This document shows positions 5,095-8,540 of a stretch of 8,540 nucleotides of DNA, piece after piece; positions within the stretch are counted from its first letter, which is position 1, and every line of letters begins with the position of its first letter. The DNA comes from Cryomorphaceae bacterium (GTDB lineage: Bacteria > Bacteroidota > Bacteroidia > Flavobacteriales_G > Salibacteraceae): NCBI GenBank assembly GCA_003564735.1, contig PXEK01000205.1, positions 1-8,540 of the forward strand, read 5' to 3'. Below the pieces are notes generated by a model. The model was not told the DNA's origin and searched no databases. It worked only from the letters and a program-made list of their open reading frames with translations. A program made the position numbers and the translations under genes.

Positions 5095-6334
5095 AATCGA
5101 ACCTAATCGCCTTTACCGGAGAAATACGCGCCACCACAAACGAAGGAATAATCAAAATAGCCGTACACAACACCAACGTGCCCACATTCAAGAAAAATAA
5201 ATCGGCAAAATTTATATTCACCGGCACATACGCCAAATAATAACTCTCCTCAGGCAACTTCGCCGGTTTAAAATACTTTTGAATCAAAACAAGACCTATT
5301 CCCAATACATTCCCCCAAAGCAAACCCTTGGCAATCAAATACGCCGCAACAAACAAAAACACCTTTCTAACATTCGCGTTTTGCGCGCCCAGCGTTTTTA
5401 AAATACCAATCATACGCGTACGCTCCAAAATCATCACCAACAACGCCGATGTCATATTGATTCCCGATACCAAAATAATCAAAATCAAAATCACAATAAC
5501 ATTCATATCCTGCAACTCCAACCAACCAAAAATATCCGGATGTTGCTCAACAATCGTCTCCGATTTCATTTCGTAGGGAATATTCTCGTAAATCAACCTG
5601 TCCATCGACTCCAAATACTTGTAATCGCTCAAATTAATTTCAAAGCCGCTCACCAAATCATCATCCCAACCGTTAATACTCTGAACGTGACCTATATGCC
5701 CCGGAACAATCAAATTATCAAAGCCTTGCAATCCCGTTTGATAAATGCCCGCCACAAAAAACCGCCGGGGTCGGGGTTTATTATTCTGCACAAAGTAAAT
5801 CAAAAACTTATCCTCCACATTCAAGCGCATTTTATCAGCAATATGCCTTGATATCAATACACTGTCGCTCCGGGCCGAATCCCTAAACACCGGCACATTA
5901 CCTTCTTTGAGGTTTCGTTTAAAAAAATCGGGATTAAAATCTTCACCCAGCCCCTTAAAAACAACCCCTGAAATTTCACCGTCGGCTTTTAAAATTCCGG
6001 CCTTTCGTGCAAAAACGTGAATACTTTTCACCTCATCCAACGTGTCAATATGCGGATAAAAATCTTGATTTTTCGATACCGGATGAATTTGAATAGCGCC
6101 TCCCGAGTTATCAAATGAAGTCACTTGAATATGCGAACCAAACCCAATTACCTTCTCTCTAATTTCATTTTGGAATCCCGTTAATACACTAATTGAAAGC
6201 ACCATAACGGCAACACCTACCGCAATACCCCCCACCGCAATTTGTATAATAGGTTTGGTAGCACGCTTGGGCGACTTCCCGTTAGCGGCATCATTTTTAA
6301 TAATACGGCTTGCAATAAATGATTCTAATCCCAA
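5093..6334 (-). CDS. LolC/LolE-type ABC transporter permease (FtsX/MacB family)
   Basis: A 413-residue inner-membrane permease with four predicted transmembrane segments. TM1 is at about 29-52 (IIQIAVGGIAVGVAVMVLSISVL, followed by TGFQNEIREKV), then a large periplasmic MacB-like domain (about 53-275). TM2 is at about 277-302, TM3 at about 324-350 and TM4 at about 378-402. The C-terminal part is an FtsX domain (PF02687) with the coupling motif ILERTRMIGILKTLGA at 303-318 and the ending ISPVKAIRFD. The family works with a LolD-like ATPase to extract lipoproteins from the inner membrane, or in related export. The ATPase is not in the window, so the substrate is inferred. The start is TTG at 6334: the frame is closed by TAA at 6355-6353, no ATG lies upstream of the conserved LESFIASR N-terminus, and TTG sits exactly where homologues begin. 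It is divergent from the NamZ gene, 54 bases between start codons. Confidence 0.93.
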   Translation of the reverse strand: MGLESFIASRIIKNDAANGKSPKRATKPIIQIAVGGIAVGVAVMVLSISVLTGFQNEIREKVIGFGSHIQVTSFDNSGGAIQIHPVSKNQDFYPHIDTLDEVKSIHVFARKAGILKADGEISGVVFKGLGEDFNPDFFKRNLKEGNVPVFRDSARSDSVLISRHIADKMRLNVEDKFLIYFVQNNKPRPRRFFVAGIYQTGLQGFDNLIVPGHIGHVQSINGWDDDLVSGFEINLSDYKYLESMDRLIYENIPYEMKSETIVEQHPDIFGWLELQDMNVIVILILIILVSGINMTSALLVMILERTRMIGILKTLGAQNANVRKVFLFVAAYLIAKGLLWGNVLGIGLVLIQKYFKPAKLPEESYYLAYVPVNINFADLFFLNVGTLVLCTAILIIPSFVVARISPVKAIRFD

Positions 6335-6371
6335 AACGGCACGGTTATTACGTTATTCAATTTACGTTACT

Positions 6372-6388
6372 TTGCGCAATATTCGCAA
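6372..6388. promoter_or_regulatory. imperfect palindrome between the divergent permease and NamZ starts
   Basis: TTGCG (6372-6376) and CGCAA (6384-6388) flank CAATATT and end directly at the ATG at 6389. TTACTTTG (6367-6374) is a near -7 element for the plus-strand gene, but no TTG sits at -33. The dyad could be an operator for either gene or a weak leader hairpin. The case is slight. Confidence 0.2.
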
Positions 6389-7627
6389 ATGAACAGAAAA
6401 ACAATGGCAAAGGTGAAAAATATAGGCTTTTTAGGGGTGTTTTTTTTGCTCCCTTTTTTTCTTTTTGGTCAGAACCCGACCCAAACCACCGCCTCGGGTA
6501 TTCGCCCCGGCATTGAGCAACTGCCCGCCCATATAGGGGGTTTGGCCAATAAAAAGGTAGCCGTAGTCACCAACCACACCGCCGTATTCAACGACGTTCA
6601 CCTTGTTGATTACCTCATTTCCCGGGAGGTAAACATAACCAAGGTATTTGCTCCTGAGCACGGCTTTCGAGGTACGGCAGATGCCGGCGAGCATGTAGAA
6701 TCGGGAAAAGACAAAACTACCGGACTCCCCGTTGTTTCTCTGTACGGAGCGAGTAAAAAACCAAAGCCCGAGCAACTTCAAGATGTTGATGTGTTGATTT
6801 TTGATATTCAAGATGTGGGCGTACGGTTCTACACCTACATCTCCACCCTTCACTACATAATGGAAGCCGCTGCCGAAACAGGCAAAACGGTTTGGGTTTT
6901 GGACCGACCCAACCCCAACGGGTTTTATGTGTCGGGACCGGTTCTGAAAGAAAAAAAATACAAATCCTTTGTGGGTATGCATCCCATTCCCGTAGTTCAC
7001 GGACTCACGGTTGGTGAATTGGCCAAAATGATCAACGGCGAAAAGTGGCTGGAAGGGCAACTCACTTGCGACTTAAAAGTTATTGAAGTTGAAGGCTATA
7101 CGCATAACGACTTGTACATCTTGCCCATTGCGCCATCGCCCAATTTAAAAAATATGCGCGCCGTGTATCTCTATCCGGGGTTGGGACTTTTTGAAGGTAC
7201 CGTAGTAAGTGTGGGTCGCGGTACAGATTGGCCCTTTGAGGTTTTTGGGCATCCCGATTTACAAGCCGGCGATTTTACGTTTACCCCCCGACCCGTTCCC
7301 GGCGCTACCCGACCTAAGCTCAACGGCAAATTATGCAGGGGCTACGACTTGCGCCACCTCAACGCCGATTTTGCATTGGAAACGCGCAAACTGTACCTCA
7401 CATGGCTAAAAACCGCTTATGAACACTACTCGGGATCAGAGCCGTTTTTCTTGAAAAACAATTTTTTTAATCTGCTCGCCGGTAATGGCCGACTCCAAGA
7501 ACAAATCAAAAACCGAATTTCACTCAAAGAAATCGAAAAATCATGGCAACCCGATTTGGATGAATACATGGAAATGCGCCAAAAATATTTGCTCTACCCC
7601 GATTTTACCCCGTCAAAAGGATTTTGA
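6389..7627 (+). CDS. namZ: DUF1343/NamZ family exo-beta-N-acetylmuramidase, exported
   Basis: A 412-residue protein of the DUF1343 family (PF07075, NamZ, CAZy GH171). Characterised members in Bacillus subtilis and Tannerella forsythia cleave terminal N-acetylmuramic acid from peptidoglycan fragments for cell-wall turnover and recycling. Residues 1-27 are a signal peptide (basic start, then GFLGVFFLLPFFLFG before Q28), placing the enzyme in the periplasm or outside. Conserved motifs: VVTNHTAV (59-66), FAPEHGFRGTADAGE (87-101, with E90 and E101 the candidate active-site acids), LIFDIQDVGVRFYTYISTL (136-154), LDRPNPNG (171-178), HPIPVVHGLTVGELA (198-212), LYPGLGLFEGTVVSVGRGTDWPFE (261-284). The Rossmann-like N-terminal domain and smaller C-terminal domain are complete. 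An in-frame ATG at 6404 would still leave a good signal peptide. It may act together with amidases or glucosaminidases encoded elsewhere. Confidence 0.92.
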   Translation: MNRKTMAKVKNIGFLGVFFLLPFFLFGQNPTQTTASGIRPGIEQLPAHIGGLANKKVAVVTNHTAVFNDVHLVDYLISREVNITKVFAPEHGFRGTADAGEHVESGKDKTTGLPVVSLYGASKKPKPEQLQDVDVLIFDIQDVGVRFYTYISTLHYIMEAAAETGKTVWVLDRPNPNGFYVSGPVLKEKKYKSFVGMHPIPVVHGLTVGELAKMINGEKWLEGQLTCDLKVIEVEGYTHNDLYILPIAPSPNLKNMRAVYLYPGLGLFEGTVVSVGRGTDWPFEVFGHPDLQAGDFTFTPRPVPGATRPKLNGKLCRGYDLRHLNADFALETRKLYLTWLKTAYEHYSGSEPFFLKNNFFNLLAGNGRLQEQIKNRISLKEIEKSWQPDLDEYMEMRQKYLLYPDFTPSKGF

Positions 7628-7814
7628 AGGTGGGTGAACTCATCACAAAACTCCGATTTTAATTTTGAGAACAACATCTATAAATTCCTTGCGTTCCCAA
7701 AAACGCACATCATGACGAAAATATTACAAATCCGTACCCCCCGCTGATTTTCTACACATTTACGTAAGTCATTGGGTTCACATGCACAAGCCGCTCAAAA
7801 AACACGCGATAGCC

Positions 7815-7845
7815 TTTGTTTAATTTCGAGAAACCACTACTTTTG
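7815..7845 (+). promoter_or_regulatory. consensus Bacteroidota promoter of the small membrane protein gene
   Basis: TTTG (7815-7818), 19 bases, then TACTTTTG (7838-7845): both elements are exact and the spacing is ideal. Transcription should begin at about 7848-7852. The rest of the spacer (7628-7814) holds a second TAATTTTG (7660-7667) without a -33 partner and a perfect 6-bp hairpin (7690-7695 with 7702-7707) that lacks a T-run. Confidence 0.6.
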
Positions 7846-7865
7846 AGTTGCAAAAACAAAACATC

Positions 7866-8294
7866 GTGCTCCGAATTCAATATCCCAAACAAAAAAATAT
7901 CACAAAAGTCCTCGTGATCATGAGTATCATAGCCTCTACGCTCTTGCTTCTCATTTACGCATTCACGGGTGATGAAAGATTAATTTTGAAAGTCTTTTTC
8001 CCGGGCGGAATTATTTGGATACCACCCTTTGTCATGTTGTTTTGGAGCATGTTTAAGGGGTATTTACGCATCGAGGGCGATAAACTCACACGTTACGACT
8101 TAATCCCAAAATCAATTCAACTGAACTCAGATTCTCGGGTAGAAAAATTCGCTAATGAGTTTATCATTTACTCCGCAGATAAAAAACTCACGATAAACGC
8201 CGATCATTTCACTCCCGAAACGGAAGAGCTTTTCCTGGGCGAATTGGAGAAACGCGGAATAAAAGTCGTCAATCTAAATGCACAAATGACTTAG
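7866..8294 (+). CDS. small membrane protein with cytoplasmic PH-like domain, function unknown
   Basis: From the GTG at 7866 the product is 142 residues; from a TTG at 7848 it is 148, and from the ATG at 7920 it is 124. Two hydrophobic segments lie in tandem: VLVIMSIIASTLLLLIYAF and, after GDERL, VFFPGGIIWIPPFVMLFWSMF. A soluble tail begins GYLRIEGDKLTRYDLIPKSIQL and includes FIIYSADKKLTINADHF and a final helix ETEELFLGELEKRGIKVV. The layout (two membrane spans, then a strand-rich domain and a helix) resembles bacterial PH-like membrane proteins, but I recognise no named family. The GTG is preferred because the promoter places transcription start on the TTG, which would leave it without a leader. 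The ATG would remove the start of the first membrane span. The gene is single; no clear terminator follows beyond a 5-bp stem overlapping the stop. Confidence 0.7.
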   Translation: MLRIQYPKQKNITKVLVIMSIIASTLLLLIYAFTGDERLILKVFFPGGIIWIPPFVMLFWSMFKGYLRIEGDKLTRYDLIPKSIQLNSDSRVEKFANEFIIYSADKKLTINADHFTPETEELFLGELEKRGIKVVNLNAQMT

Positions 8295-8339
8295 CGTTCA
8301 AAAAAAACCGCTACTAGAGGCAGCCCCCTCAAAAGAAAT

Positions 8340-8540
8340 ATGCAGCCGGATTTAACTGCATAAAATCTGCGTAATCAGTGGTACTGCGAAGCTGTATCAG
8401 CGTATGGTTGCACAGCAATGATGCATGCTACTTCTGCACCTTTACGCTGATTTGCCTTCGGCAAACCGCAGATGACACTGATAAACGCTGTTATGTTACT
8501 TCTGCAAAGGAAATTAACAGATGGTTTTAACTGCGTAAAA
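8340..8540. repeat. non-coding tail built from short direct and inverted repeats
   Basis: No gene is seen from 8295 to the window end. TTTAACTGCATAAAA (8351-8365) recurs as TTTAACTGCGTAAAA (8526-8540). ATGCTACTTCTGCA (8425-8438) recurs as ATGTTACTTCTGCA (8493-8506). ATCAGCGTA (8396-8404) is inverted as TACGCTGAT (8443-8451), directly before a hairpin TTTGCC-TTC-GGCAAA (8451-8465). The repeated words (CTGCGTAAATC, ATCAGCGTA, CGCAGAT) resemble the intergenic filler repeats I associate with Bacteroidota genomes. The element probably continues beyond the window. Confidence 0.55.

Noticed and set aside
4887..5240. Open frame of 117 codons rich in Ser and Leu
   Set aside because: The Ser-Leu runs come from the CCTTGT hexamer array read in another frame, and its 3' part overlaps the end of the permease gene antisense.
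6431..7060. Open frame of 209 codons antisense to the NamZ gene
   Set aside because: It lies wholly within a strongly supported gene on the opposite strand and its translation shows no domain.
7690..7707. Hairpin after the NamZ gene as a terminator
   Set aside because: The 6-bp stem TGCGTT/AACGCA is perfect but is followed by CATCATG, not by T residues.
7712..7747. Eleven-codon open frame as a leader peptide
   Set aside because: It has no attenuator structure, no recognisable residue run, and the consensus promoter of the next gene lies downstream of it.

Overview
The window looks like chromosomal DNA of a member of the Bacteroidota, probably Flavobacteriia or Sphingobacteriia-like and possibly an uncultured lineage. 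Four things point there. One secreted protein has a type IX secretion C-terminal sorting domain. Several upstream regions fit the Bacteroidota promoter pattern TTTG-N19-21-TAnnTTTG. Shine-Dalgarno sequences are not evident, and the gene repertoire is typical (a LolC/E-type permease and a DUF1343/NamZ protein next to each other). No rRNA, tRNA, CRISPR array, transposase or phage gene was seen.

Layout. 3-56: probable 3' end of a gene entering from the left. 57-215: short AT-rich spacer with no clear signal. 216-1091 (-) is a fructosamine-kinase family protein, divergent from 1136-1678 (+), an exported glutathione peroxidase; the start codons are 44 bases apart. 1679-2223 has no gene but holds a palindromic, MITE-like element of about 130 bp, a strong intrinsic terminator, a perfect 16-bp palindrome and two candidate promoters. 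2224-3150 (+) is a T9SS-secreted protein. 3270-4372 (+) is an unusual pair: an FG-GAP/VCBS-like calcium-loop repeat protein whose signal peptide is encoded upstream of its first ATG, where ATA stands in place of ATG; and, overlapping its 3' end in the -1 frame, a second coding stretch with no ATG/GTG/TTG start. 4373-5092 has no gene and is a repeat nest: two degenerate copies of a ~200-bp unit, each containing a hexanucleotide array of different length, with an extra large hairpin in the first copy. 5093-6334 (-) is a LolC/E/FtsX-type permease, divergent from 6389-7627 (+), a DUF1343/NamZ exo-N-acetylmuramidase. 7628-7847 is a spacer ending in the best promoter of the window. It drives a small membrane protein (7866-8294). 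8340-8540 is made of short direct and inverted repeats.

How the genes work together. The window mixes housekeeping and cell-envelope functions: deglycation of glycated proteins, peroxide reduction, lipoprotein release or another MacB/LolE-like export step, and peptidoglycan turnover. There is no clear operon; most genes stand alone with their own promoter, and two divergent pairs exist. I did not find a recognisable new defence or biosynthetic system. The most unusual parts are the FG-GAP/hypothetical overlap with two ATA codons at the expected start positions (next to a dnaX-type slippery heptamer), and the non-coding palindromic and repeat elements at 1685-1813, 4491-5094 and 8340-8540.
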